Shown in pieces: positions 38,889 through 47,518 of a stretch of DNA of 64,000 bases. The notes under the pieces were generated by a model, which was not told the DNA's origin, did no database searches, and saw only the letters and a program-made list of their open reading frames with translations. The stretch lies in assembly GCF_001421885.1 (NCBI RefSeq), contig NZ_LMLH01000009.1, positions 64,604 to 128,603 of the forward strand, read 5' to 3'. A program made the position numbers and the translations under genes. Origin of the DNA: Pseudomonas sp. Leaf48. Lineage in GTDB: Bacteria > Pseudomonadota > Gammaproteobacteria > Pseudomonadales > Pseudomonadaceae. Each line of letters opens with the position of its first letter. The stretch's first letter is position 1.

Positions 38889-38918
38889 AACCACCTCCCA
38901 CCGAAGTGCATCGACATT

Positions 38919-38978
38919 ACCAAGCAAGCGCTTGGTTTGTAAATGGCTGGGTTTTCTTCTGCCAAGCGCTTGCTTGGT
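38919..38978. promoter_or_regulatory. Paired AtuR-type operator
   Basis: ACCAAGCAAGCGCTTGG (38919-38935) and CCAAGCGCTTGCTTGGT (38962-38978) are exact reverse complements, 26 bases apart, and each contains the palindrome CAAGCGCTTG. They lie between atuR and atuA. AtuR of P. aeruginosa represses this operon by binding the intergenic region. Confidence 0.8.
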
Positions 38979-39064
38979 TGCATCGGTCAGCTTAAATTGC
39001 CGGCGCAACCCCAGAGTTTCCGGGGATCGGGCGTCAACGATTGATCGACTGTAGGAGATAATGG

Positions 39065-39691
39065 GTGGACGAGCAAAAAGCCCTGAAGGTCATGCGCCAA
39101 TTGGTGGACAGCAGCCAACTCACTGACCCGGACAGCGCCCGCGGCAAGCTGTTGCAAGTAGCCGCTCACCTGTTTCGCAACAAAGGCTATGAACGCACCA
39201 CCGTACGCGACCTGGCCGGTGCGGTGGGCATTCAGTCCGGAAGTATTTTTCATCACTTCAAGAGCAAGGACGAGATCCTGCGCGCGGTGATGGAAGAGAC
39301 CATTCGCTACAACACCGCGTTGATGCGTGCCGCCATCGCCGAGGCCGGCAATGTGCGCGAGCGCGTGTTGGCGCTGATCCGCTGTGAATTGCAGTCGATC
39401 ATGGGTGGCAGCGGCGAAGCCATGGCGGTACTGGTCTACGAGTGGCGTTCGCTGTCCGAAGAGGGCCAGGCCAAGGTGCTGGCACTACGAGATATCTATG
39501 AAGACATCTGGCTTGAGGTGCTGGGTGAGGCCAAGACCGCCGGTTTCATTCATGGCGATGTGTTTGTCACTCGCCGATTCCTCACCGGTGCGTTGTCCTG
39601 GACCATCACCTGGTTTCGCCCTGACGGCAGTATGAGCGTCGATCAATTGGCCCAAGAGGCTTTGATTCTGGTGATGAAGGATCAGCAATAG
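39065..39691 (+). CDS. atuR: TetR-family repressor AtuR
   Basis: Protein of 208 aa. N-terminal helix-turn-helix [30 protein letters not shown] is the TetR motif (here quoted in family form), followed by a divergent ligand domain. It represses atuA-F and is released by a pathway intermediate, probably an acyl-CoA. The GTG start at 39065 follows AGGAGATAATGG. Divergent from atuA with the paired operator in the gap. Confidence 0.9.
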   Translation: MDEQKALKVMRQLVDSSQLTDPDSARGKLLQVAAHLFRNKGYERTTVRDLAGAVGIQSGSIFHHFKSKDEILRAVMEETIRYNTALMRAAIAEAGNVRERVLALIRCELQSIMGGSGEAMAVLVYEWRSLSEEGQAKVLALRDIYEDIWLEVLGEAKTAGFIHGDVFVTRRFLTGALSWTITWFRPDGSMSVDQLAQEALILVMKDQQ

Positions 39692-39781
39692 GCTTGTATT
39701 GGCCGGCAGGAAACTGGCTAACTGGGCAAAACCGCCTGGCTTGAATGCATTGATGCTGTTTTATTGAGGAGTGGGTTGTTG

Positions 39782-40600
39782 ATGGGTTCGCCATTTCGGC
39801 CGGCCGCACGGCTTTTGCTGGCGACGCTAGGGGTGTTCTCACTGGTGCCGACGCATGCTGCGCAATTGGTGCGCATTGGCGCTGCGCACTTTCCGCCCTA
39901 CACCGTGCGCCCGGAGTCCGGCGTCGACACCGGCTTGTTGCCGCAACTGGTCGAGGCACTCAATACAGTACAAAGCGATTATCGCTTCGTCCTGGTCCCC
40001 ACCTCTATTCCTCGGCGCTTCGGTGACTTCAGGCAGGGCCGGGTCGACATGGCGATCTTCGAGAATCCTGCCTGGGGTTGGGAAAATATTCCCCATGTCG
40101 CCGTTGATATGGGGCTCGAAGATGCGGAAATCTTCGTCGCGCAACGTCTGCCCGAGCGCCAGCAAAGCTACTTTACCGATCTCACCGGCAAGCGCCTGGC
40201 ACTGTTCAGTGGCTACCATTACGAATTCGCCAACTTCAATGCCGACCCCCAGCTCCTCGCGAAGAATTACAATGGCACGCTGACCTATTCCCACGACAGC
40301 AATCTGCTGATGGTATTGCGTGGCCGCGCCGACATTGCCCTGGTCACACGCTCCTATCTGAGCGACTACTTGTTGCGTAACGAAAAAGTTGCCGACGAGT
40401 TACTGGTGTCCCAGCGTGTCGATCAGATTTATCACCACTACGCCATTTTGCGTCCGTCCGGGCCCATCAGCGGCGAGGCCTTTGCCAAGGTGTTGCAAGA
40501 CTTGCGCGAGAACGGCCAGATGCTGAGGATTTTCCAACCGTACAAGATTGCGCTGGTGCCGGTCCCCCCGGTCGAACCTGCGGCTCAGCTCGCAAAGTGA
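39782..40600 (+). CDS. Periplasmic solute-binding protein (SBP_bac_3 family)
   Basis: Protein of 272 aa. A signal peptide ends near THAAQ, then one SBP_bac_3 domain (FPPYTVRPESGVDTGLLPQLVEAL, and GFRQGRVDMAIFENP-like region). Such proteins bind amino acids or other small acids for ABC uptake, or act as sensors. No permease or ATPase gene adjoins, so it may be an orphan or sensor partner. The ATG at 39782 follows GAGGAG by ten bases; earlier TTG codons are possible. Ligand unknown. Confidence 0.75.
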   Translation: MGSPFRPAARLLLATLGVFSLVPTHAAQLVRIGAAHFPPYTVRPESGVDTGLLPQLVEALNTVQSDYRFVLVPTSIPRRFGDFRQGRVDMAIFENPAWGWENIPHVAVDMGLEDAEIFVAQRLPERQQSYFTDLTGKRLALFSGYHYEFANFNADPQLLAKNYNGTLTYSHDSNLLMVLRGRADIALVTRSYLSDYLLRNEKVADELLVSQRVDQIYHHYAILRPSGPISGEAFAKVLQDLRENGQMLRIFQPYKIALVPVPPVEPAAQLAK

Positions 40601-40731
40601 CAGCCTTTTCCTGAAACTCTCCTTGTGGCTCACGTTCCATCTGATTGCGGGCTGCGGTGAACCCCGAGTACGTGACCGCGGCGCTATTGAAGTTTCTGGC
40701 TCGAAAAAACTAGTCGCTGTCTCCAACCCTA

Positions 40732-40780
40732 TCGTCGCAACGCTGCTCGGAGCGGTCGGCTCCAGGTGCTGTTGCGACGA
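40732..40780. repeat. REP-like long hairpin
   Basis: TCGTCGCAAC and GTTGCGACGA form perfect outer arms with an inner GGAGC/GCTCC stem. It lies between two convergent genes and may act as a terminator or be a REP element. Confidence 0.6.
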
Positions 40781-40793
40781 TGGGCGTGTGGGA

Positions 40794-41561
40794 TCACTTC
40801 GGCCCGAGAATCTCCACCAGCTTATCCGGTGATGGTGCCCCCTGCTGCTGTTGCAATTCACCCTTGGCGTCCATGTAGAAAATCGCCGGAGTGGCCGACA
40901 GCTCCAGTTCTTCCATCAGTTGCATGTTGGCTGTGAGTTTCTCCTGAATTTGCGGTGGCACTTCTTTCAAGGCCTTGAGCGAGCTGCTCTTGCCGGCTTT
41001 TTCGTGTTCTTCCAGGGCCTTTTGCGGGTCCTTGGCGGCAAGCAGCGCGGCGGACTTGCCGGGGCTGTCCTCACGGATGATGCCGACCATGATGTGCCGC
41101 AGTTGCACCTTGCCGGCCTTGACCCAGGGCCGCGCCTGCTCCCAGAACATGTTGCAGTACGGGCAGTTCGGATCGCTGAACAGGTACACCACGCGCGGCG
41201 CATCCTTGTTACCGTCGCCGATCCAGTTGCTCGCTTCCATCTTGGCCCAGACTTCCTTGGACATTGGCGCGTACACCAGTTTTTGCAGGGGGGCGCTGCT
41301 GAGGTCGTTCCCTTCGGCATCGTAAAGATTGCCCAGCAGTACATGCTTGCCATCCGGCGTCAGGTACAGCGCCATGCCGCGGTTCTGGTATTGCGCGGCA
41401 TAACCGCGCAACCCGTCCGGTGCGTCGAACTGGCCGACGATTTTCGCGCCTTTGGCTTCGATCTTCTTGATCGCGTCGGGCAACTCTTCGGCCTGCAGCG
41501 ATGGCAGGTGCAGCAGGGCTGCACCGAGGCTCAGGGTCAGCAGGTGGCGGAGGCGGGACAT
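40794..41561 (-). CDS. dsbG: Periplasmic thiol:disulfide isomerase DsbG
   Basis: Protein of 255 aa. Signal peptide, N-terminal dimerisation domain, then a thioredoxin fold with active-site CPYC (Cys133, Cys136) and the cis-proline segment SATPAIFYMD. DsbG keeps single periplasmic cysteines reduced and isomerises disulfides; it receives electrons from a DsbD. The gene overlaps the TlpA-like gene by 25 bases, which in turn abuts dsbD, so all three are one operon. Matches P. aeruginosa dsbG locus order. Confidence 0.9.
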   Translation of the reverse strand: MSRLRHLLTLSLGAALLHLPSLQAEELPDAIKKIEAKGAKIVGQFDAPDGLRGYAAQYQNRGMALYLTPDGKHVLLGNLYDAEGNDLSSAPLQKLVYAPMSKEVWAKMEASNWIGDGNKDAPRVVYLFSDPNCPYCNMFWEQARPWVKAGKVQLRHIMVGIIREDSPGKSAALLAAKDPQKALEEHEKAGKSSSLKALKEVPPQIQEKLTANMQLMEELELSATPAIFYMDAKGELQQQQGAPSPDKLVEILGPK

Positions 41562-42403
41562 GGCAGTTTCCTTGAGGTATTGGCCGGTGTGGCAGAATTT
41601 GGGGTGTCGAAATTTTCCAGGGCGCGGGCCAGGCTGGCATCCGACAATTCGCCCAGGTGGCTGGCCAGCAGGCGGCCCTCGGGACTGTAGAACAGCGTGG
41701 TCGGCAATGCCATGGAGCCAACGGCCTGGCCCAGGCGACCGCCGCCGTCGAACAGCACGTTGGACAGGCTCAGGCCCTGGGTTTCCAGGAACGTTGCGAC
41801 GCTTTGCATGCTTTCAGCCTGATTGACGAACAGGAATGTCAGGTCCGGCCGCTGTTGCTGGGCGTTTTCCAGCACGGGCATTTCCCGGCGACACGGCGGG
41901 CACCAGGTGGCCCATAGATTGATCACCAACGGGCCGCCCTGATAGTCGGCCAGTTGCACGGTTTGTCCGGCAGCATTTTTCAGGGTGACTTGCGGTAGAC
42001 GGGTGCCTTGCTCGTAAATGCTCAGTGAGAAAGTGGCCAGCAACCAGAACGCCAGTCCGCTGGCCACGCCAAAACCCAGCGGGCGGCGCAGGCCCGGGCG
42101 TCGCCAGCCGCGATACAAGGTGGCGAGCAGCACGGCGATGACTCCGGGCCAGGCGAGGAAACCGCCATCGCGCAGATCGATGATTTGCCACGGGTCGCTA
42201 CGATAGTGTGCCCAGTAAACGGCCACGAAACCGATGCGAGCGGCCAGCATGCCCAGCAGAAAAAGGCTGAACAGCGCCGACTCGGGATTTTCGCCGCCGC
42301 GCTTGGCCACTCGCCAACCGACAAAAGTTGCCAGCACCAGCGCACTGATCAACAACAGGTGATTAAGCGCGATGGCAAAGGTGCCGAGGGTAAAGGTCAG
42401 CAT
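41537..42403 (-). CDS. Membrane protein with TlpA/ResA-like thioredoxin domain
   Basis: Protein of 288 aa. Four membrane helices in residues 1-130 resemble a partial prolipoprotein diacylglyceryl transferase-like membrane domain. A periplasmic thioredoxin domain follows with NLWATWCPPCRRE (Cys168, Cys171) and cis-proline ALPTTLFYSPEG. It probably relays electrons in the periplasm between DsbD and DsbG or toward cytochrome assembly. One-base overlap with dsbD, long overlap with dsbG. Confidence 0.82.
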   Translation of the reverse strand: MLTFTLGTFAIALNHLLLISALVLATFVGWRVAKRGGENPESALFSLFLLGMLAARIGFVAVYWAHYRSDPWQIIDLRDGGFLAWPGVIAVLLATLYRGWRRPGLRRPLGFGVASGLAFWLLATFSLSIYEQGTRLPQVTLKNAAGQTVQLADYQGGPLVINLWATWCPPCRREMPVLENAQQQRPDLTFLFVNQAESMQSVATFLETQGLSLSNVLFDGGGRLGQAVGSMALPTTLFYSPEGRLLASHLGELSDASLARALENFDTPNSATPANTSRKLPCPASATC

Positions 42404-44139
42404 TAACGGGCGTCTCGGGTAGTGGTCCAGCGTTGCAGGAAAGTAGCGGCATCGACCTCACCGGTGATGCGCTGACTGCGGCGCTCCTCGCCATCGGCGC
42501 CGATCCACAGCAGGCTCGGCGGCCCCGGCACCTTGTAACGGCCGAGCAGCTCACGGCTGGCGGCATTGTCGGCGGTGACATCGAGTCGCAGCAAGCGCAC
42601 ATCGCTCAAGGCGTCGAGCACCTCGGCTTTGCCGAATACCCGTTTTTCCATGACTTTGCACGACACACACCAGTCGGCATAGTAGTCCAGCAGCACCCAT
42701 TGGCCCTGTGCCCGTGCCGCGTCGAGCTCCCGTTGCAGCGCTGCCGGGTCCTTGATCGTAGTGAAGGCGTCGTGGCCGACGGGGCGGGCGACACTGCTCT
42801 CGTTCGAGGCACTGTAGACCTGCAATGGCTTGAGCAGATCGTCGCTGCCGCCAGCGGCACCGATCATCAGCAAGCTGCCCCACAACCCCAGCAACAAAGA
42901 ACCGGCACCGAACACGTGGGCGGTTCGACTGAAACCCGAGGCCTGACGCCAGCTGCTGTACGCGGCGATCACCAGCAAGGCGCCGCACAACCCGATCCAC
43001 AGGGATTCATCCAGCACCGGGCGCAGCATCAGCAATGCGGTGGCCAGGAACAGGAAGCCGAATACGCCTTTGAGCAGGTTCATCCACGCGCCGGGTTTGG
43101 GCAGGAAGCGATTGCCTACGGTTACCAGTAACAACAGTGGCACACCGATGCCGACGCCCATGGCGAACAGAATCAGCCCGCCGTGCAGCGCATTGCCGCT
43201 TTGCGCGATATAGAGCAACGCGCCGGCCAGAGGGGCGGTCATGCACGGGCCCACCAGCAAACCGGACACGGCTCCCAGCACACCCGCACCGACCAGACTG
43301 CCACCGCGCTGATTGCGCGAGACATTCTCCAGGCGATCACGAACGGCCACTGGCAATTGCAGTTCGAAGAAGCCGAACATCGGCAACGCCAGTAACACGA
43401 ACACCGCGGCAAAAGTGCCCAGCAACCAAGGATTTTGCAGCAGCGCCTGAAGGTTAGCACCGAGCATCGCCGCCAGCACACCCATCGCCGCGTACACCAG
43501 TGCCATGCTCACGACATAGCTGGCCGCCAGCGCAAAACCACGTTTGGGCGTGGCGCCGCTGCCAACGATCAAACCGGCCAGAATCGGCAACATCGGCAAC
43601 GTGCAAGGCGTGAAGGCCAGCAACAGGCCCAGACCGAAAAATACCAGCAGACTCCAGCCCAGCGCCCGTTGCTGCAGGCCACTGGCCAAAGCCTGGTCCG
43701 GCGCTTCGTCTAGCGCGGAGGTGGCAGCTATTCCACCCAGATCCACGACCTGGGTTTGCGGCGGATAACACAGACCGGCATCGGCACAGCCCTGGAAACC
43801 CACCTTGATTTGCCCGGTGGCGCCCGCCGGAATTTTCAGCTCCAGGCCCTGGCGATAGACCTGCTGTTCACCGAAGAACTCATCGCTGTGGGATTCGCCC
43901 TCGGGCAATGCCGGCTTGTGCTGCTCGGGTAAACCATCAAATTTCAGGCGCTGCTGGTACAGGTAGTAACCATCGGCGATCTGCCAATAAAGTTGTGTTT
44001 CGCCGGAGTCCAGGCGTTCGGAGGTGAAAATGAAGGCTTTTCCGACGGGAAGAAAGTCAGGTTTGGTTTCGAACGGGTTTGTCCCCGCATGGGCCAGACC
44101 CGAGATCAGGAGAACAAAAAATAAAAAGAATCGACGCAT
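42403..44139 (-). CDS. dsbD: Thiol:disulfide interchange protein DsbD
   Basis: Protein of 578 aa. Signal peptide; periplasmic alpha domain (residues 20-150) with paired cysteines in QGCADAGLCYPP; eight-helix membrane domain with conserved cysteines in FTPCTLPMLPI and GPCMTAPLAG; and a C-terminal periplasmic thioredoxin domain with ADWCVSCK. It transfers electrons from cytoplasmic thioredoxin to DsbG and the TlpA-like protein. First gene of the operon. Corresponds to dsbD2 of P. aeruginosa from memory. Confidence 0.92.
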   Translation of the reverse strand: MRRFFLFFVLLISGLAHAGTNPFETKPDFLPVGKAFIFTSERLDSGETQLYWQIADGYYLYQQRLKFDGLPEQHKPALPEGESHSDEFFGEQQVYRQGLELKIPAGATGQIKVGFQGCADAGLCYPPQTQVVDLGGIAATSALDEAPDQALASGLQQRALGWSLLVFFGLGLLLAFTPCTLPMLPILAGLIVGSGATPKRGFALAASYVVSMALVYAAMGVLAAMLGANLQALLQNPWLLGTFAAVFVLLALPMFGFFELQLPVAVRDRLENVSRNQRGGSLVGAGVLGAVSGLLVGPCMTAPLAGALLYIAQSGNALHGGLILFAMGVGIGVPLLLLVTVGNRFLPKPGAWMNLLKGVFGFLFLATALLMLRPVLDESLWIGLCGALLVIAAYSSWRQASGFSRTAHVFGAGSLLLGLWGSLLMIGAAGGSDDLLKPLQVYSASNESSVARPVGHDAFTTIKDPAALQRELDAARAQGQWVLLDYYADWCVSCKVMEKRVFGKAEVLDALSDVRLLRLDVTADNAASRELLGRYKVPGPPSLLWIGADGEERRSQRITGEVDAATFLQRWTTTRDAR

Positions 44140-44182
44140 GGTTGAGGCTTGTCCGTGTGCATGTGAGGTGCACGATGGAGGG

Positions 44183-44211
44183 TGGCGATTAACCGGTGAT
44201 TAACCGCCACG
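44183..44211. repeat. Inverted repeat upstream of dsbD
   Basis: GTGGCGATTAA and TTAACCGCCAC flank CCGGTGA, pairing at all but one position. No T-run follows, so it is more likely an operator or leader hairpin of the dsb operon than a terminator of the gene upstream. Confidence 0.45.
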
Positions 44212-44238
44212 CAAGTCTGCCATGGTCTGTGATGAAGC

Positions 44239-44946
44239 TCAGTCGCGCAGCAGGCCGGGCCATGTCTCGTCGTTGACCGGGTAACAGCCCATGACTCTGT
44301 TTTCCGGCATGTTGTAGACGAGGTATTCGTCATTGGTCAGGAAAATGTAGAAGTGACTACTGGCAAGTGTCCGATCATTTTGTGCTGCGGTAATCATTCG
44401 ATGCTTGTAAGGCTCCAGGCCTCGCCAAGTCATTTCGTTGATGGTTTCAACCGTCAAGTTTCCCCTTTGAAGACTCAGGGAATATCCATTGTCCATAAGG
44501 AATCGTATTGGATTAGGTTCTCCTATCCATTCAACGGTGATATCCCACCATGTGCCTGCGATAATGTGATCGAAATACGGAAGAATTGGGTGCCAGTGAG
44601 TATCGGCAAGCTTGCGGTCGCTCCATACTTTATCAGTTTCTTGATCGTACTCGCAGACCCGGGGTGTGGTGCCTTGATAATAAAACAGCCAAAGAATATC
44701 GCGGGATTTGGTGATGTATGGAGTAAGTAGTATGTCAAGTTTAGTGGTAAAGCCAAAGCGCAGGTTTTTTGCATTTACGTGAAAATCATGCCAGGTACTA
44801 TGGTTGATGGCTTTAGGGAAGCCCATGGCTGCCCATCCCTGTGCAATATCAAATCGAGTGTACGTATTGGTATCTTTGAAGAAGAAATAAATTTTGTCCT
44901 TTCCTGAGCGCCAGTCAAAGGCAACAAAATTTTCAAGTTTTGACAT
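44239..44946 (-). CDS. Hemopexin-like beta-propeller protein, paralog A
   Basis: Protein of 235 aa, third in a tandem of paralogs on the minus strand. Four repeats can be read: blade 1 DWRSGKDKIYFFFKD with TYTRFDI and WHDFHVNAKNLRFGF, blade 2 DILWLFYYQG to PILPYFDHII, blade 3 NPIRFLMDNGYSLSL to WRGLEPYKHRMITA, blade 4 FYIFLTNDEYLVY to ETWPGLLRD. The YFF-K/RFD/WPGL pattern matches hemopexin repeats, which bind heme, metals or glycans in other organisms. No signal peptide. AAGGA stands upstream of the ATG. AT-richer than the flanking genes. Function unknown. Confidence 0.72.
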   Translation of the reverse strand: MSKLENFVAFDWRSGKDKIYFFFKDTNTYTRFDIAQGWAAMGFPKAINHSTWHDFHVNAKNLRFGFTTKLDILLTPYITKSRDILWLFYYQGTTPRVCEYDQETDKVWSDRKLADTHWHPILPYFDHIIAGTWWDITVEWIGEPNPIRFLMDNGYSLSLQRGNLTVETINEMTWRGLEPYKHRMITAAQNDRTLASSHFYIFLTNDEYLVYNMPENRVMGCYPVNDETWPGLLRD

Positions 44947-45007
44947 GGTCTGATTCCTTTCAGGTGTGGCGAATAATCGAAATGGCTGAGTGAAGGGTTG
45001 CCCGTAT

Positions 45008-45673
45008 TCAGTTTGATCTCAGGCCAGGCCAGTTACCTTCATTTACATCGAATGGGCCAGTCAAAGCATCGATGCTCTGGTGCCTGAAATATTGGCCGTT
45101 GGTGAGGAAAATGTAGAAAGTGCTGTGGAAAGCAGGGGTGTCGTCCAGCACCGCAGTCATCAGGCTATCCTTGTATTTTTCTAGCTTCTCCCAGCCGGCT
45201 TTTTGAAGTGATAGCTTTGTGAGACGATTAAAGAGCACGTTGAAGTCAAGCACAAAATTATCTCTCAATAGCACCCGAAATTGGTTTGGTTCAGATATCC
45301 ATCTGACTCCAACAATTCGATCGAAGTGAGGATGCAGTGCTGCCCATTTGGTTTGGGAAACTGGTTTACTGGATACAACGCTGTCACTATCCTGAGAATA
45401 CTCGCATACCATCGGAGTGTTATCCTGGTAATAGAATAGCCAAAGTGTATCTTTTGCATGGCCGTTGCCTGCACCCGTGAATCCAAAACGCAGGTTTTTT
45501 ACGTGTGGCGCGAATTCCCCCCAGTTGCCGTAGACGCTTTTGGGGTACTCGGGAAGAATCCCATTCGCAGCTATATCAAAGCGAGAGTAAGTTTCGGTGT
45601 CTTTGAAGAAGAAGTAAATCTTGTCTTTTCCGTCTCGCCAGTCGACGGCGACGGTGTTCTTCAGTTTTGGCAT
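45008..45673 (-). CDS. Hemopexin-like beta-propeller protein, paralog B
   Basis: Protein of 221 aa, the most divergent of the three. It keeps blade 1 (DWRDGKDKIYFFFKD, RFDI, YPKSVYGNWGEF), blade 2 (DTLWLFYYQDN, MVCEY), a weakened blade 3 (FRVLLRDNFVLDF) and blade 4 (FYIFLTNGQYF, GNWPGLRSN). The Cys in the VCEY motif of blade 2 is shared by all three paralogs. It ends 61 bases before paralog A starts and begins 157 bases after paralog C ends. No signal peptide or membrane segment. Function unknown. Confidence 0.7.
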   Translation of the reverse strand: MPKLKNTVAVDWRDGKDKIYFFFKDTETYSRFDIAANGILPEYPKSVYGNWGEFAPHVKNLRFGFTGAGNGHAKDTLWLFYYQDNTPMVCEYSQDSDSVVSSKPVSQTKWAALHPHFDRIVGVRWISEPNQFRVLLRDNFVLDFNVLFNRLTKLSLQKAGWEKLEKYKDSLMTAVLDDTPAFHSTFYIFLTNGQYFRHQSIDALTGPFDVNEGNWPGLRSN

Positions 45674-45830
45674 GGTTTAGTCCGTTTGATTGGGTTATGG
45701 GTGGGGTTAATAGTTCAGTAAAGTCAATCAACTCCAGGTTCGTCGTGTTGAGGGTTGTTTGTTTTTGTTTGATAACTGATTGACCCACTTCGTACTTCCC
45801 TTTGGTCGACCACTCGTAGAGGGGCAGCCT

Positions 45831-46532
45831 TCAAATTTGTGGCAGGCCTGGCCAATTCGTGTCATCGACTTTCATTGGGCCGGCCTCCAGGGCGTTGTTC
45901 CAAAGGTCGTATCGTAGATATTCATTCTGGGTCAGAAATACGTAGAAATGGCTGTTGGCTAAACTGCGGTCGTTCTGCACGGCGGTAATGATCCGGTGTT
46001 TATAGGGTGCCAGTCCGGGCCAGGTCTTTTCACTGATGGCATGATGGATCAATTGTTTTCTAAGTAAATCCAGTTCTATGGCATTTCCGTCGTTCAGGAT
46101 GAATCTGAATGAGCGCCGATTGAGCGCGCTCTCCCGCCATGTGCCGGCTACGATGCGATCAAAGTAAGGAAGTAACAAGTGCCAGGATGAGTCGGCGACA
46201 CGATCTGTTCTATTGACCTGACGGGCATCCTGATCGTACTTGCACACCATGGGTACGCCATTGTCAAAGTAGAACAGCCACAATATGTCCGAATCCATTC
46301 CAAAATTCCGGGTGGGTTCGAAACCCGTTGTGGTGAACCCGAAGCGCAGGTTTTTCGCATGGGGATGGAAGTCGTGCCAGTCCGCGGCGGTCACTTCCCG
46401 AGGGAATCCGTCGGCGACTTTGTCTTCGGCGATATCGAACTCGGAATATGTATTGCTGTCCTTGAAAAAGAAATAGATTTTGTCTTTTCCTGCACGCCAG
46501 TCGACGGCGACAAAGTTTTTAAGAATTAGCAT
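45831..46532 (-). CDS. Hemopexin-like beta-propeller protein, paralog C
   Basis: Protein of 233 aa, first of the tandem and closest to paralog A. Blade 1 reads DWRAGKDKIYFFFKD, SEFDI, GFPREVTAADWHDFHPHAKN, very near the hemopexin consensus (YFFKG, YWRYD, YPRxI, WxGLP). Blade 4 ends TNWPGLPQI. AAGGATTC precedes the ATG. The promoter of the trio is expected in the 305-base gap upstream, shared with the divergent response regulator gene. The protein starts directly with the first strand, so export by the Sec route is unlikely. Function unknown. Confidence 0.72.
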   Translation of the reverse strand: MLILKNFVAVDWRAGKDKIYFFFKDSNTYSEFDIAEDKVADGFPREVTAADWHDFHPHAKNLRFGFTTTGFEPTRNFGMDSDILWLFYFDNGVPMVCKYDQDARQVNRTDRVADSSWHLLLPYFDRIVAGTWRESALNRRSFRFILNDGNAIELDLLRKQLIHHAISEKTWPGLAPYKHRIITAVQNDRSLANSHFYVFLTQNEYLRYDLWNNALEAGPMKVDDTNWPGLPQI

Positions 46533-46837
46533 GGGTTGAATCCTTTCTTTGATTGGTTGTTGTTGGTGATTGAGTGGGCTGATTGTCAGATGTGCTGAGA
46601 TGAATAAAGATTAACGCTGAAAGGAACGGTTTTAATAATGTCTTTGTTGGATATTTTATTTCCAATGGCATCAGGCATATTGCGAATGGATGAGACGGTT
46701 AAAATGCTTCGTGGTAGTTTCATTGGTAATGCATCATTTGTCGGTATTGATTACGCCTTTTCGCCGGCCATAGCCCTTGCCATAATTGAGGCTTAATCTT
46801 CACCTGTTTCACTGATGTTTTCGCTCAGGGAGCTCCC
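46533..46837. other. AT-rich divergent intergenic region
   Basis: 305 bases between paralog C and the OmpR-type regulator gene. It must hold both promoters. A 52-codon open frame lies within it and is listed separately with low confidence. No clear repeat-type operator was found. Confidence 0.5.
46638..46796 (+). CDS. Possible small protein of 52 aa
   Basis: Begins MSLLDILFPMASGILRMD and ends PAIALAIIEA. AAAGGAACG lies 12-15 bases upstream, a little far for a ribosome site. The stop is 41 bases before the response regulator start, so it might be a leader gene of that operon. Composition is AT-rich like the paralog cluster. It may equally be chance. Confidence 0.25.
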   Translation: MSLLDILFPMASGILRMDETVKMLRGSFIGNASFVGIDYAFSPAIALAIIEA

Positions 46838-47518
46838 ATGCACGTACTGGTTTGCGAAGACGATGAGCTGATTGCCAGTGGAATCGTCGCCGGGCTGAGC
46901 GCCCAGGGCCTGACGGTAGAGCATGTGGCCACTGCCTCTGCTGCCCGGGCCATGTTGAAGGTGGCGCAGTTCGACGTCATGGTCCTCGATCTCGGCTTGC
47001 CGGACGAAGATGGTCTCAAGTTGCTGCAGCAGCTGCGTCACAACGGCCTGGAGTTGCCCGTACTGATACTGACGGCCCGTGACTCGGTCACTGATCGTGT
47101 CGATGGCCTGCAGGCTGGCGCCGACGATTATCTGCTCAAGCCGTTTGATCTTCGCGAGCTCGCCGCGCGTCTGCACACGCTGTTGCGGCGGGTGGCGGGG
47201 CGCAGTGTCAACCTTATCGAGCACGGTGCCTTGACGTACGACCCCAGTAGTCGTGAAACCAGGCTCGGCGGCAAAGCGGTGGACCTGTCGCGCCGCGAGC
47301 AGTCTTTGCTGCAGGCACTACTGCATAATCGAGGGCGGGTGCTATCCACCGAGCAACTAAAGGACAGCGTCTACGGCTTCAACGACGAGCTGGAAAGCAA
47401 CGCCCTCAACGTCCATATCCATCACCTGCGGCGTAAACTCGGCAATGGTATTGTCGAGACGGTGCGCGGCCTGGGCTATCGCCTGGGGCCGGCCAATGGC
47501 GGAGAAGAATCGAAGTGA
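46838..47518 (+). CDS. OmpR/PhoB-family response regulator
   Basis: Protein of 226 aa. Receiver with CEDDE near the start, phospho-acceptor Asp51 in MVLDLGLPDEDG and Lys in YLLKPFDL; then a winged-helix DNA-binding domain ending SNALNVHIHHLRRKLG and VRGLGYRLG. Its kinase gene follows with a one-base overlap. Counterpart of the regulator adjoining dsbD2 in P. aeruginosa (from memory), so it may control the dsb operon. GGGAG stands upstream of the ATG. Confidence 0.88.
   Translation: MHVLVCEDDELIASGIVAGLSAQGLTVEHVATASAARAMLKVAQFDVMVLDLGLPDEDGLKLLQQLRHNGLELPVLILTARDSVTDRVDGLQAGADDYLLKPFDLRELAARLHTLLRRVAGRSVNLIEHGALTYDPSSRETRLGGKAVDLSRREQSLLQALLHNRGRVLSTEQLKDSVYGFNDELESNALNVHIHHLRRKLGNGIVETVRGLGYRLGPANGGEESK

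Noticed and set aside
38889..39008. Longer atuA start
   Set aside because: It would run through the operator; GGGAGGTGG directly precedes the ATG at 38888.
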